Assembly (NCBI RefSeq): GCF_004664715.2
Contig: NC_051083.1
Coordinates: forward strand, 95,794,161-95,858,160
Direction of reading: 5' to 3'
Length of the DNA stretch: 64,000 bases
Source of the DNA: Peromyscus leucopus
Taxonomy: Eukaryota > Chordata > Mammalia > Rodentia > Cricetidae
How positions within the stretch are numbered: the stretch's first letter is position 1; each line of letters starts with the position of its first letter. Below the pieces are notes generated by a model. It saw nothing but the letters and a program-made list of their open reading frames with translations. It was not told where the DNA came from and did not search any database. A program made the translations under genes and the position numbers. Shown here piece after piece: positions 40,490 through 51,771 of this stretch.

Positions 40490-41022
40490 AACACTTGGGC
40501 TCCTGTTGGTAGTGTTTGGGGTGGCTTGGGAGGAGTGGCCTTGCTGGTGGAACCATGTCACTGGGGTGGATGTTGAGCTTTCAAGGCCAGAGAGGACCCA
40601 GTGCGCCCTCTCTGCTTCCTACGGGTGGTTTAAGGTGTGAGCTCTCGGCTTGCTCTTCTGGTCACCCTGCCTTCCTGCTGCCATACTTCCTCTTTTTTTT
40701 TTTTTTTTTCTTCCCGAGACAGGGTTTCTCTGTGTAGCTTTGCGCCTTTCCTGGAACTCACTCTGTAGCCCAGGCTGGCCTCGAACTCACAGAGATCCGC
40801 CTGCCTCTGCCTCCCGAGTGCTGGGATTAAAGGCGTGCGCCACCACCGCCCGGCTTATACTTCCTCTTATCCCTCGGGAACCATTAGCCCAAATAAATGC
40901 TTCCTTCTATAAACAGCTTTAATCATGGCGTTTTATCACAGCCATAGCCAATCAAATAAATCCCCTTTTAATATATATTCATTTTACCAGTTCTGTTCTT
41001 CTATAGAACCCTAACTAATACA
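40490..41022 (+). mobile_element. hAT-like element interrupted by B1
   Basis: tttgaacacttgggctcctg, ggagtggccttgctggtgg, and after the B1 cccaaataaatgcttccttc to ccctaactaatacag. Same family as the element hit by the provirus at 18891/21436. Confidence 0.75.
40688..40856 (-). mobile_element. B1 SINE, young cricetid type
   Basis: Antisense, T-run, ctttgcgcctttcctgg, cgcccggc; atacttcctc on both sides is the target duplication. Confidence 0.95.
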
Positions 41023-41032
41023 GTGGTGCACA

Positions 41033-41152
41033 GTTGTGATCCAAGCATTCAAGAGACAGAGTTAGGAGGATGATCATAAGTTTGAGACCAGCCTTGTCTT
41101 TATATCCAGTCCCAGGCCAAGACTGGATATACACAGCAAGACTCTGAGAAAG
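41033..41152 (+). mobile_element. B1-like SINE, old
   Basis: gtggtgcacagttgtgatcc, gtttgagaccagccttgtc, cagcaagactctgagaaag. Confidence 0.6.
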
Positions 41153-41154
41153 AA

Positions 41155-41224
41155 ATGGAATAAACAGTGGAAAAAAGAAAGGAAAGAAGAAGGAAAGAGG
41201 AAAGGAAAGGAAAATAAAGGAGAA
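41155..41224. repeat. (GGAAA)n-type purine tract
   Basis: Degenerate ggaaa/gaaa repeats on the plus strand. Confidence 0.8.
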
Positions 41225-41473
41225 ATTGCTTCTTGTACACACACAAAAACATGGTCCACAGAAACATGATTATAAATTTTATAACTTATATTAAGAACTG
41301 AAAATATTATTCAGTAATATCAAGGACCTACAAAAGCAATTAATTGTGTGCTCAATTCTCAGATCTTCTTATTGAACAATAATGGCTCTTACCAAGCCAA
41401 GTGACATTTTCCTTGAGCTGGAAAAACAGAGTTGCAATATAGAAAATGATTTATTTTAAAGATAATTACAGAT

Positions 41474-41697
41474 TAGAGCTGGAGCAATGGCTCAGTGGTT
41501 AAGAGCACTTACGGCTCTTGAAGAGAAACCAGGTTTGGTTCTCAGCACCTGTGCGTGGCTCACAACCATTCATAACTCCAATTCTAGGGGATTGGATGCC
41601 TTCTTCTGACCTCCAAGGCACTACATAGTATATGTAGTACACATACACATATACATGCAGGCAAAGCTTTCAGACACATAAAAATAAATATATCTTT
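41474..41697 (+). mobile_element. B3 SINE
   Basis: gagctggagcaatggctcag to taaaaataaatatatcttta; flanked by aaagataattaca / aaagataattgca. Confidence 0.92.
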
Positions 41698-41714
41698 AAA
41701 GATAATTGCAGGTA

Positions 41715-42441
41715 CTATTTGTCTAACAGTCATGATACTTAGTGAGACTCAGAAATTCCACAAAGGTTGCAACAGTAAGGAAACAGATCACAATCTTATC
41801 GGCAATAAGGAGACTGAGGAAACTACACATTTGCAACCATGTGCTATTTTTTCATCTTAAAATGAAGGAATATTCAGAGAATGGAAGCAAAAGCTTGGAG
41901 AATAGTGCCTACTGCCATGGAAATTTATTCCCAAGCCATGAAACCTAATTAAGAAACTTACAATGTTTGGATGACTGGATTTCAGAATTGCTATGGACCA
42001 GAAACTCTTATGTGGATCTGATTTCATCCTATTTGGAACAGGGATGCCTCTCGTACTTTAGCAGTTATCCTATTCTGTCAGATTTACCATTATTTATGAG
42101 AAGTTTTTCTTTGTTTTGCATGAGGTGCCAGCTTGTCGGCTTCATTTTACAGATCTCAAAATGTAACTATATCTGAAGAATTTCAAACAGCCCTGAATCA
42201 CATTGAGTTGACAATACCCCTGAGTTCTAAACTGACCTGATAATCAGAGTAGATTCTGAGGGGCATGAGGAGTGGGCAAATGCTTCCATTGGAGGGACAT
42301 ACATTATTGGAGGAGCTGAGATTAGACTGTTCCGATGTGGCTCGCAGTGACCCTGACCTCTGTTAGGAATGCTCTCCCTCTGGGTAGGTGTTGAACCTAC
42401 TGACTTGTCCATAGCAAGGAGAATTTAGAAAAAATGAAAGC
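41715..42441. other. unassigned unique sequence
   Basis: Nothing recognisable. Confidence 0.4.
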
Positions 42442-42601
42442 AGCCAGGCATAGCGTCACATGCCTTTGATCTCAGCTCTCAGAAGGCAGAGGCAGGCAGA
42501 TCTCTATTAGTTCGAGGCCAGCCTGGTCTACAGAGTGAGTTCCAGGCCAGCCAGAGCTACATAGTGAGATCTTGTCTGGAGAAAAAAGAAAGAAAAAAAA
42601 T
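42442..42601 (+). mobile_element. B1 SINE
   Basis: agccaggcatagcgtcacat, gttcgaggccagcctggtc, gatcttgtctggag with A-rich tail. Confidence 0.85.
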
Positions 42602-42990
42602 TTGAAAGGATTGCTCTTTGAGAGTTAGTTTATACATCATTGTTATCAACTTCCTGTTTACTCTTTTGCTCTCTTTCTCGTTCTCATTGACTTTCTCTGC
42701 TGAAGCCAGCTGATACAGTATGAACTCCCACATGGAGAAAATTATATGGCAAGAAACTGAAGGTGACTATGGCCAATAGCCAACAAGTAACTGAGGCCAT
42801 CTATCCAACAGCCTCTGAGAAATTGAATTCCACCAAGAATGTGAACTTGGACATAGATTCTGCTCCTTTTAAACCTTCATGTGAACAAGTCCCCAGCCAA
42901 CATTTTGGTTGCGACTTTGTAAGAAACTCCAATAGGGTGATTTTGACCAATTATACTCATATTTCTGGCTGCCAGAACTTAGATTTTTGT
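42602..42990. other. unassigned unique sequence
   Basis: A 96-codon plus-strand frame starts at 42763, but its 3' part enters the antisense B3; no family recognised. Confidence 0.4.
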
Positions 42991-43183
42991 TTGTTTGTTT
43001 CAAGTGGGAAGATCCATTTTTTTTTAATGTGCGTTGGTGTTTTGCCTGCATGAAGGTGTCGGGTACCCTGGAACTGGAGTTACTGACAGCTGTGAGCTGC
43101 CATGTGGATGCTGGGAATTGACCCCGGGTCCTGTGGAAGAATAGTCAGTGCTCTTAATCACTGAGCCATCTCTCCAGCCCCAA
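42991..43183 (-). mobile_element. B3 SINE
   Basis: Antisense: accctggaactggagttact, gctgggaattgaccccggg, cactgagccatctctccagc; aacttagattttt flanks both sides. Confidence 0.92.
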
Positions 43184-43202
43184 ACTTAGATTTTTTAAAA
43201 AG

Positions 43203-43352
43203 GGGTTGTGTGTGGTGATGACCAGCCTATAGTTAGCTCTACAAGGACTGAGACAGGAGGGTTGCAAGTTCACGTCCTGGATTACATGGAGAGTGTGTGA
43301 TCAGACTGAGCTGTACAGTAAGACACTGTCTATGAAAGTGGGGGTAAAAAGA
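43203..43352 (+). mobile_element. B1/B4-like SINE, old
   Basis: gtgtgtggtgatgaccagcc, ggactgagacaggagggttg, gtaagacactgtctatg. Confidence 0.55.
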
Positions 43353-44002
43353 GGTAATAGCCTGTGCCATTATAAGGCTAAGTTTTGAGGTAATTTGTTA
43401 AACAGCAATAGATAACTAATATAGATAGATGCTGCATTTAGTTAATAGACATACAGTTGCTGATTTTGCACCTATTATTTTGTACAGGTAACAGGTTATC
43501 CTTTTCTTTTGTCTTTATTAGATTTTGTTATGAGTCTAATACTGGCTTTGCAGAAAGGCTTTGGAAGCATGTTTTTCCCATGCTCTGTTGTGAAATAGTT
43601 TCAGGAGTGTTGATACTAGTTTGTTTGTTTGTTTGTTTTGTCCTATCTATGCATCCATCCAATACTGCACTTTACTTTGCTGATAGATTTTTTTTTGCTT
43701 TTTACTACAGCTGCAATTTCATTGTTCATTATTGACAATGAATTTGTACTGTATCCAATCCATTTGGTTCAATTTTGAGAGGTCATACTTATCTAAAAAT
43801 TTGTCCATTTTTCTTAGATGTTCCAATTTGTGGCATACAATTTTTCAAAATAGCCTGTAATGAGCCTCTAGATTTCAATGATATCTTTGCCTCCAATTTT
43901 ATTTACTTGGACTGTAATTTACTTTTGTGGTTAGGTTGCGGCAAGAAACAGTTGTTGGGCAGAGTCTTCTGTAGATGCCTATTAAGTCAATTTGACCTAT
44001 AG

Positions 44003-44171
44003 TGTTTATTTTTATTTTTAAATTATGTGTATATGTGTGTGCCTGTATGTGGGTTTAAGCTCTTGAGTGCAGGCCTTGAGGAGGCTAGAAGATGGCATCA
44101 GATTCCCTGGAGCTGGACTTGAAAGCAGTTGTGATACTAGGAACAGAACTCTGGTCCTCTGGAAGAGGGAT
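44003..44171 (-). mobile_element. B3 SINE split by a hAT-like element
   Basis: Antisense body (tccctggagctggacttgaa) to gggatgtgct; the head resumes at 44599-44637 (cttaactgctaagacatctc). Confidence 0.82.
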
Positions 44172-44598
44172 GTGCTTGATAGTATTATGTCAACTTGACA
44201 CAAGTTAAAGTCATCTGAGAGGAGGGAATCTTAATTAAGAAAATGTCTCCATAAGATTGGGTTGGAGACAAGTCAATAGGGCATTTTATTAATTAGTGAT
44301 TGATTGGGGGAGGGCCTAGTCCATTGTGGGTGGTGCCATCCTTGGGCTGGTGGTCCTGGGCTGTATAAGAAAGCAGGCTAAACAAGCCATGAGGAACAAG
44401 TCAGTAAGCAGCACTTGTCCATGGCCTCTGTATCAGCTCCTGCCTCCAGGTTTCTGCCCTATGTGATTTCCTGTCCTGACTTCCTTCAATGATGAACTAT
44501 GATGTAGAAGTATAAGCCAAATAAGCCCTTTCCTCTCCAACTTGCTTTTTGATTATGGTATTTCATCACAGCAGTAGAAACCCTAACTAGGACAAGTG
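44172..44598 (-). mobile_element. hAT-like rodent element inside B3
   Basis: atgtcaacttgacacaagtt to aaccctaactaggacaa. An imperfect 8-base duplication (gatgtgct / gatatgta) is consistent with hAT integration. Confidence 0.82.
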
Positions 44599-44665
44599 AT
44601 ATGTATTCTTAACTGCTAAGACATCTCTCCAGCCACACACACTTCCAGAGTTTAATGAAACTCTG

Positions 44666-45020
44666 GCATGCTGTGGAATAATCCTTTATACTATGAAGAT
44701 TTGTTGCTGTGATTGGTTTAATAAAGAAACTGACTGGCCAATAGCTGACTAGGATAAAGTTAGACAGGAAAACCAAATTGAGAATGCTGGGAAGGAGAAG
44801 GGTGGAGTCTGGAGTCACCAGCCAGACGCAGAGGGAACAAGAGATGAACACGCCATGTTAATAAAGGTACCATCGTGTGGCAGAGTGTAAATAAGGAATC
44901 TGGGTTAATTTAAAATGTAAGAGCTAGTTAGTAATAAGCCTGAGCTACTGGATAAGCATGTATAATTAACATAAGCCTCAGTGTGTTTACTTGAGAGCAG
45001 CTGTGGGACAGGAAAACTCC
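44666..45020 (+). mobile_element. solo LTR, family A-related
   Basis: tgctgtggaataatccttta, gattggtttaataaagaaac, ctggccaatagctgac, gggttaatttaaaatgtaag, cagctgtgggacagg. It is the plus-strand counterpart of the copy at 14500. Confidence 0.7.
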
Positions 45021-45904
45021 ACCTATACTGGTATTTCTTTGTCAATGCTTTTGTCTGATTTATTTGCTGGTGAGGGTGGGAAATTGAAGTCATCCACCAT
45101 TATTGCATCATGGCCTACTTCTCCATTTATGTTCCATAGATTTTGACCTACAAATTTAGTTTGATGATATCTAGTGCTCATGTACATGCACAAGCACACA
45201 TAACCTAATCATTGTATCTTCTTGGATTGCTCTCTTGGTTAATACGTTGTGACTCTTTTTCTCTTCTGATTTTGTTTTAAAGTCTATCTTTTTCAGATTT
45301 GAGTGCAGCTACTTCTGCTTTCTTTTGCTTGGACTATAGTTTTCCATACTTTCATTTTCAATCTGCATGTAGCTCCCATTGAGATGAATTTCTTCCAGCC
45401 GGCCTATTGTTCGATCTTGATTACTAAATCATCTGATCTGTGTCTTTTAATTGAAAATGAAGAATATTTACATACAGAGTTATTATTTAAGGTCTCTCTT
45501 AATTCCTGTCTTCTTGTTACTTTTCTTATCCTTATTTTGAAGTTCTGTCCATTTTTCCTCTATATTCTTCTTACAGTAATGGTGATTTACTCACTTAATC
45601 CTGCTTGATTTTTCCCGATCTCTCTTGCTGTCTCGTTTTTTATTTTTTTTAAATTACTTTGCTATGTCCTTTTAATCATGTTTGCTTTTTACATCTTTGT
45701 ATGAAAAATTAATTCAAGTATCTTCTATAGTGCTGGTTTAGTGGTCATGAAGTACTTAATTTTTGCTCGCCTTGGAAGACTATTTTATTTATTTTATTCT
45801 GAGATATAACTATTCTGGATAATGTTACCAAGATTGGCATTTATTTTCTTTCAGGGCCTGAAATACATCAATCCATACTCTTCATTCCTAAAGAATTTCT
45901 GCTG

Positions 45905-46003
45905 AACCAGTTGGCACACACCAGTAGGATAGGCTGAAGGAGACGAGGCAGGAGGATCACAAGTTCAAGGCCAGCCTGGGCTACACATTTAAAAAAAAAA
46001 AAA
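45905..46003 (+). mobile_element. B1-like SINE with target duplication
   Basis: ggcacacaccagtaggatag, gttcaaggccagcctggg, A tail; agaatttctgctga on both sides. Confidence 0.85.
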
Positions 46004-46206
46004 AGAATTTCTGCTGAGGAATATGGGCTTACCTGTATGAGTGGCTTGGTATTTTTGTTTTGAAACTTTCAATATTCTTGCTATGTTCTTGTCTTTTGAC
46101 AGTTTAACCGTAATAGGACATGAAGTGATTATTTCCCGATTATTTCTATCTGGGGTTCTAAATGCCTCTTCTACCTCAATACATACATCTTTCTAAAGAC
46201 TCAGGA

Positions 46207-46655
46207 ATGGGCTGGAAATATGGCTTAGTGGTTAATAGTGCTTGCCACACAACCATAAGAACCTGAGCCGTGTGGTGATGGCCCACACCTTTAATCCCAG
46301 CACTTGGGAGGCAGAGGCAGGTGGATCTCTGTGAGTTTGAGGCCAGCCTGGTCTCCAAAGCGAGTTCCAGGGAAGGCACAAAGCTACACAGACAAACCCT
46401 GTCTCGAAAAACAAAACAAACAAACAAAAAAAGAACCTGAATTGGTGTGTTCTTGCCTGTTCCTGGAGCTCCAGTATTATGATGGGGGAACAAGAAGATC
46501 GCTGGGCCTTGCTGCCTACCAGCCTAGCCAAAAAAAATATATGATCTCCAGGTTCAGGGAGAGACCCTATCAAAGGAATACAGAAAAGAGTCATAGAGGA
46601 GGACTTCTGAATTCCTCTTCTAGCCTTCAAACATATGCATATACACAGATTTATG
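46207..46655 (+). mobile_element. RSINE1/B4-type SINE interrupted by B1
   Basis: Head gggctggaaatatggcttag, after the B1 the blocks ctaccagcctagccaaaa and ggttcagggagagaccc, ending near ggccttcaaac-type sequence before the GGAA tract. Confidence 0.7.
46268..46428 (+). mobile_element. B1 SINE
   Basis: Sense, gtgatggcccacacctttaa, ggaaggcacaaagctacac; aagaacctga on both sides. Confidence 0.92.
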
Positions 46656-46656
46656 C

Positions 46657-46736
46657 ATGGAAGGAAGGAAGGAAGAAAGGAAGGAAGGAAGGAAGGAAGG
46701 AAGGAAGGAAGGAAGGAAGGAAGGAAGGAAGGAAGG

Positions 46737-46829
<93 letters not shown>
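46657..46829 (+). repeat. (GGAA)n then (GAAA)n purine tract
   Basis: About 19 ggaa units and 23 gaaa units, over 170 bases of almost pure purine. It creates long artificial frames encoding EGRK and KERK repeats; these are not genes. Confidence 0.97.
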
Positions 46830-46830
<1 letters not shown>

Positions 46831-46849
46831 CATTAAAAATAGTTTGGGA

Positions 46850-47014
46850 ATTTTTTTTTTCCTTTGGTTTTTCAAGACAGGGTTTCTCTGTGTAGCTTTG
46901 CACCTTTCCTGGATCTCACTCTCTAGTCCAGGCTGGCCTCGAACTCACAGAGATCCGCCTGGCTCTGCCTCCCAGAGTGCTGGGATTAAAAGCATGCGCC
47001 ACCACCATCCGGCG
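46850..47014 (-). mobile_element. B1 SINE
   Basis: Antisense, ctttgcacctttcctgg, ending catccggc; gggaa(a)tttt flanks. Confidence 0.9.
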
Positions 47015-47195
47015 GGAAATTTTCTTGTATTATTTCACCGAATAGATTTTCTATGTCATTAGCCATTGGTTAAGCTCTCTTTCATTTATTGCAATTACCA
47101 TAAATTTGGTCTTTGAAGTTCTGTAGACCTCTTGTATGTTGTTTATAATTTCTTATTGTTTTTTATTTCTAAATAAATTCAGCTGAATGTTTTAT

Positions 47196-47411
47196 TTGAC
47201 TTATTTTTTCAGACAGCGTCTTGTGTATCACAGGCTAGCCTCAAATGTACCATGCAGTTCAAGATGACCTTTGACTTCTGATTCTCCCGCTTCTACCTCC
47301 CAAATGCAGAGATGTATGCCATCACACCAGATTTTATGTGGCCTAGGGGACTGAACACAGGGCATATACATTCTAGGTGAGTACTACCAATTGAGCTGTA
47401 TCTCAGCCCCT
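47196..47411 (-). mobile_element. B4A-type composite SINE
   Basis: Antisense: B1-like body then ID head (ctgaacacagggcatataca, attgagctgtatctcagccc). Confidence 0.78.
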
Positions 47412-47823
47412 TATTCAACATTTTATTTCCCCAATTTATATTTGTTCTTTTTCAGAATCTCTATTTTATTGACTTACTTTTTCATACTATCTAATATCTT
47501 TCATAATTATCCACGTGTTCATTTGTATCCTCTTTTTTTTATCATTGATCATTTTTAACATTAATCTCTTCAAGTATGTGACTGACATTTCATCTACTTC
47601 AATATGTGTGGTCCCTGAAGCCTTCTGGACTTCTGGAGGGGTCATGAGGCCTCGCTTCTTTCCTGTCTCCTGTGTTCTTTTCTGAGATGTTGGTACTCCA
47701 GTGGGGAAGAATTCTTTTTCTATTTCAGGTGAGCACTCTTAAGGAGTGGAGTGCTCAGTCCCCAGTACCGCTCACAGAGAGGGAAACAAGCCACAGAAAC
47801 AGCATCAACCCACAATGCAATAG

Positions 47824-48316
47824 TGTAGCACAAATCTTACAAGATCTTGTTAATAAAAAAGAAAAACCTGAAGCCAGGTATTGGGGTGAACGGTGAAAGA
47901 TCAGAGAAGCAGAACCAGCCACAGCTAACCTCACCTTCCTAATTATTCAGCTAATCTCGTTTCTTCAAACTAGTAGCCTCTGAGTCCTCATCCAAATGGA
48001 TCTCAGCTGAACTGCTGCTCAAAAGCCTAAAAGCTTAACCAGACCCTAGTTTCTGGTCCTCACACCTTATATACCTTTCTGCCTCCTGCCATCACTTCTT
48101 GGGATTAAAGATGTGTGTCACCACTGCCCTGGCTGTTTCCAGTGTGGCCTTGAACTCACAGAGATCTAGGTGGATCTCTGCCTCTGGAATGCTAGGATTA
48201 AAGGCGTGTGCTACCACTGCCTAACTTCTATGTTTAATATTGTGGCTGTTCTGTTCTCTGACCCCAGATAAGTTTATTAAGGTGTACAATATATTGGGGG
48301 ACACAATATCACCACA
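47824..48316 (-). mobile_element. solo LTR, same family as the TGFBR1-bearing provirus
   Basis: tgtagcacaaatcttacaag, aaacctgaagccaggtattg, ggtgaaagatcagagaagc, then the two SINE-like modules and ctgaccccagataagttta to atatcaccaca. Full-length-like (493 bp). No clear 6-base duplication. Confidence 0.88.
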
Positions 48317-48340
48317 CATCAATATAATAAAGACCAATTA

Positions 48341-48552
48341 ACAGGGCTGGAGAGATGGCTCAGCAGTTAAGAACAGTGGCTAGTCTTCATGAGGCCTAAG
48401 GTGTGCTTCCCAGTACCCATGCTTCACAACCATCTGTAACTCCAGTTCTTGGCTTCTTCCAACACCAGGCCTGAACATGGTCCCCGGACATACATGCAGG
48501 CAGAATACCCAGCCACAGAAAAAAATAATAAAAATACATTAAATAAAAGTTT
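48341..48552 (+). mobile_element. B3 SINE
   Basis: agggctggagagatggctca, catctgtaactccagttct, acatgcaggcagaatacc. Confidence 0.88.
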
Positions 48553-48705
48553 AATAGCTGGTATCACCAATAGCAAGAAAAATGGAGAAAATAAACCAAG
48601 AAGCCAACAAGTAATAGGAAAAATAACAGTGAAATAATTTTCTGAAAAGGACAATGAGAAAAAAAGGAAACAAAAAGAAGCCAGATTTGAAAATACAGGA
48701 ACAGG

Positions 48706-48912
48706 GGTAGGGATGCTGCTTAGTTAGTGCTTGGCTAGCGTGCCCCGTGTTCCCTTCCCAGCACCACGTAATACTGGGCTCAGTGGCTCACACCTAGAAT
48801 CCCAGCACTTAGGACTTGGATGCAAAAGGATCAGAATTTTATGGTCATCCTTAGCTACATAATGAATTTGAAGCTAGCCTGGACTGCATGAGACTTTGTC
48901 TCAAAATATATA
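48706..48912 (+). mobile_element. B4A-type composite SINE
   Basis: ID-like head (ggtagggatgctgcttag) and B1-like body (gcttaggacttggatgc, tagcctggactgcatgaga); a TA-rich tract follows. Confidence 0.78.
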
Positions 48913-49040
48913 AATATACATATATGTATATACTCATATATATATGAGACTAAAATGAAAGAGGGAAGAACAAGAGCTTAAAAATCCAAGTACAGAATAA
49001 AGCTAAGTAAATAAAATTAGATAATAGTTAAGAAAAGAGG

Positions 49041-50184
49041 AAAATGGGGTCTAATGATTCCTCCTCATTGACATACTTCGATGGGAGAAACTTACTTTCT
49101 GGTCCTCTAATATTGGAATCCACCAAATGTGGAGGGGCTATGTGTCTCAACTGGTATTTATCATAATTCCTCTCTGCTTCCACCACAAAGTTTGGTCCTA
49201 TATGTTAGTTAAGCCTCGCTTCTCATCCTTACTGGTCAGGGCAAATCAAGTTGGACTGTCTGCAAAAGATCTGCATTTACTATAGATGATTTTTTAAATG
49301 CACACTCCATGCTGGTACTAACTCCAACAATGTTCCACAGAGTATGGGCCAGGCACGTAATGACTTGCTCTAGAGGCGATGAACATCCAAGCTTTCTATG
49401 ACCATCTTTCCTGTCACCCACCCAGTAACTCTAGCAGGTTGCGTCTTGGGATCCTGAATTGCTGTTTTCATTTTCTGAGCCTAATTCAGTCCCTAAGAAG
49501 AAGGCTCCTGGTGACAGCACTCTAAAGAGACAGTGAGCAGTAAGGGTTTTCCTCCCTGGTGCTGGGCTGCCACGCAAGAGTCACTTTCAGACCAAATCCT
49601 GGTAGCAGATTTCAAGTTTCCAAGAACTATGTGCTTCTCCTGCAGGGAGAACTGCCAATCTTTTATTATGATTTGGCTGGCTGCACTCTCCAGGCTTAAC
49701 TTGTGCTTTCTCTGAGCTGTCTTGATGCTTTTTAGCTGTTCTATCACCTCCCTTAATTCCCTGAGCTTCTCCTTTCTTTTACTTCCTGGTATATATTTTT
49801 TGCTTTGCTGCTTTGACTCAGATTCTCGTTCCCACAATTATGTGAAGGATGCTCGTATTCCACGATCTTCCAAGCTAGGGACCTCATTGCAGTGGGCAAA
49901 TGAGCTGGCATTCCCAGGGAAGATCTGATGCCATCACAAGGGAGAGGCAAATGAAGATGGCACTGCAGAAAGAGGACGTGAGAATGGAAGGAGAGTTTGG
50001 GGTAAAGGACAGAGGAAAAGAGAGAGCGAGCGAGCGAGCACCACCCCAGGCATGCAGGCAACCTCCAGCAACTAGAAAAGGGAAGGAAACTATTTCTCCT
50101 CTTAAGCTTCCAGGATGAACACAGCCCGTGATTTTAGAGTTCTCTCCTTCAATACCATAAAGTAACATATTTGTGGCTTTCATT
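49041..50184. other. 1.1 kb unique sequence with a long minus frame
   Basis: No mobile element is visible. Apart from the minus-strand open frame listed separately, nothing is recognised. Confidence 0.4.
49493..49840 (-). CDS. unassigned 114-codon open frame, charged and coiled-coil-like
   Basis: Starts with ATG at 49838-49840 side and is rich in Lys/Glu/Arg/Gln in its first half (…KEKLRELREVIEQLKSIK…), which would favour a helix. I recognise no family. There is no supporting promoter or splice context. It may be chance, a decayed pseudogene or an exon of an unknown gene. Confidence 0.2.
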
Positions 50185-50358
50185 TGATTGTGTGTTTGAA
50201 ACAGAATCTGGCATAGCTTAGTAGCCAGAAATGGCCTTGAATTTCTGATCATCCTGTCTCCATGGCTCCTGAGTGCTGGGATCGCAAGGCATGTGCCACT
50301 ACAGTGGGTTTATACTGGAGATTAAATCTAGAGCTTTATGCATGCTCCACATAAGAAA
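50185..50358 (-). mobile_element. B4A-type SINE
   Basis: Antisense: gaaatggccttgaatttctg, ctcctgagtgctgggatcgc, then ID-like gagattaaatctagagcttt. Confidence 0.72.
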
Positions 50359-50764
50359 TTAATCATCATGGTCTATTTTCAATATGAGGTGCATTTAGAA
50401 CTCATCAACATATCAGAGATAAGCAGGGAGCACCAGGCCCCTGTCTGTTCTAGTGGACAGCTGGTGCCTGCTTGTCTAGCTAGGTGCTCTCAGTTCGTCC
50501 TCGGACTGAAAAGTTATAGAAGTCTGCTATGTGACTTAGCCCACATATCAGAAATGGAGGGAATCTCGGGCCCTAGCATATACAGTAAGCAAAGCTCTGC
50601 ATCCTGAACCAATAGGAAGGGGAATTTGGAGAGGGGACAATGTTAGATGTCTGGCAGATTGTGCTTCCCTGGAGAATTCAGATAATGAGAACTAAAGGGG
50701 GCAGATAAATATAATTAGGAATATAAAAAGCACTGTTTTGTGCCACGTTGGCACATGGCCTTTT
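50359..50764. other. unassigned sequence
   Basis: Nothing recognisable. Confidence 0.35.
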
Positions 50765-50916
50765 CTTTAGTTGGAGACCCAGTTTTGCAAGGTTGTAAAA
50801 TGAACTGCTTCACTTTCCCTACTCGGAGACTCCAGTACTGTTATTGTGAAGGTGAGGACCTTCGATTCTCAAACAAGGCAAGAACTCTACCAATTGAAAC
50901 ACAGCTCCAGGCTCTG
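50765..50916 (-). mobile_element. B4-like SINE, highly diverged
   Basis: Antisense-like: agactccagtactgttattg, gcaagaactctaccaattga. Confidence 0.4.
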
Positions 50917-51039
50917 TTTGTTTCTGTTAGGCTGGTAGATACGTGGTTATGTCCTAGAGCAGAAAAAGAACACACTTTGTATCAGCGTCTCCAAGTTCAA
51001 GCCAATGCCACCCAAAGTTCACTCTTCTTTTCTTTGTAA

Positions 51040-51291
51040 CTCTCTTCCCTGACTTCTTTCATCCTTTGTCCTCGTGCAGGTGACATACAGCAGTATAAAG
51101 GAGTCTTAGCAAATCTGGGGAGAAGAACTGATGCAGACCAATGTAAAGTGCTTGCTTCTGTTTATCGGGAGCTAGAAGTAATAATTGAGCATGATGGAGG
51201 TCGCTTTGTTTTTCTGATGCAAGGGGTTCAGACTGGAAAGGAGCATAAGAATAATGAAACTATTCCATGTCTTAATCTGACTAGTGATTAA
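51040..51291 (+). other. exon-like open frame behind an acceptor-like site
   Basis: A pyrimidine-rich run ends in tcctcgtgcag at 51079; from there a frame stays open for about 70 codons to a stop at 51289-51291, with a protein-like composition (DIQQYKGVLANLGRR, ELEVIIEHDGG). It has no ATG near its start, so it was not listed as a gene. No family recognised; the acceptor and frame could be coincidence. Confidence 0.25.
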
Positions 51292-51369
51292 ACAGCACAT
51301 ACCTTCATACATACAAATTCACTGAACTCTCAGACATTGTAATGCTATGTGTGTATCCATGTTTGAGTG

Positions 51370-51770
51370 TATAGGCATATCTGTATGTATACATGTAAAA
51401 GTTAGAGGGCAACCTCAGGTATTGTTCCTCAGGGGCTATCTACTATTTTGTTGTTATCTCTTCCCCCCTCCCTTCCTCCCTCCCTCCCTCCCTCCCTCCC
51501 TCACTCACTCACTCACTCACTCCTTTCCCTCTCTCCCCCTCTCTCTCTCTTTCATTCTTTCTGGAACTTGCCAAGTTTTCTCAAGAACTTGGCTCACTGG
51601 CTAGTGAGTACCAGGGATTTATAAAACCCTTGTTTCTTACTGCCAAGTGCTGGAATTACAAACTGATGCTCTCATACCTGGCTTTTGTTATGTGGATTCT
51701 GAAGATGGAACTTAGGAAGCCCTGCTTTCAAAGCAAGCTCTTCACTGACTGTGATACACCGCTTTTAATC
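51370..51770 (-). mobile_element. RSINE1/B4-type SINE containing a simple repeat
   Basis: Antisense: aacttggctcactggctagt, aagtgctggaattacaaact, tctgaagatggaacttagg; the CCCT/TCAC tract lies in its tail. Confidence 0.6.
51464..51556. repeat. (CCCT)n(TCAC)n(CT)n tract
   Basis: Pyrimidine-rich compound microsatellite. Confidence 0.93.
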
Positions 51771-51771
51771 A

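Larger units (their letters stand above)
43430..47600 (-). mobile_element. old L1 (L1M-type) relic, broken up
   Basis: Antisense ORF2 pieces in order: 43440-44000 (gaggtcatacttatctaaaa, agcctctagatttcaatgat), 45025-45900 (ttgaagtcatccaccattat, tatctttttcagatttgagt, cttttaattgaaaatgaag), 46004-46200 (tttgacagtttaaccgtaat), 47015-47195 and 47412-47600. Frames are decayed. Interrupted by the B3/hAT-like nest at 44003-44637, an LTR, several SINEs and microsatellites. Confidence 0.72.

Noticed and set aside
46304..47062. 252-codon plus-strand and 223-codon minus-strand open frames
   Set aside because: They run through a B1, the GGAA/GAAA tract and another B1; the lysine/glutamate or serine/phenylalanine repeats are microsatellite translation.
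47818..48322. 6-bp duplication for the solo LTR at 47824
   Set aside because: caatag on the left and catcaa on the right do not match; the duplication may have decayed or the ends differ, so none was claimed.
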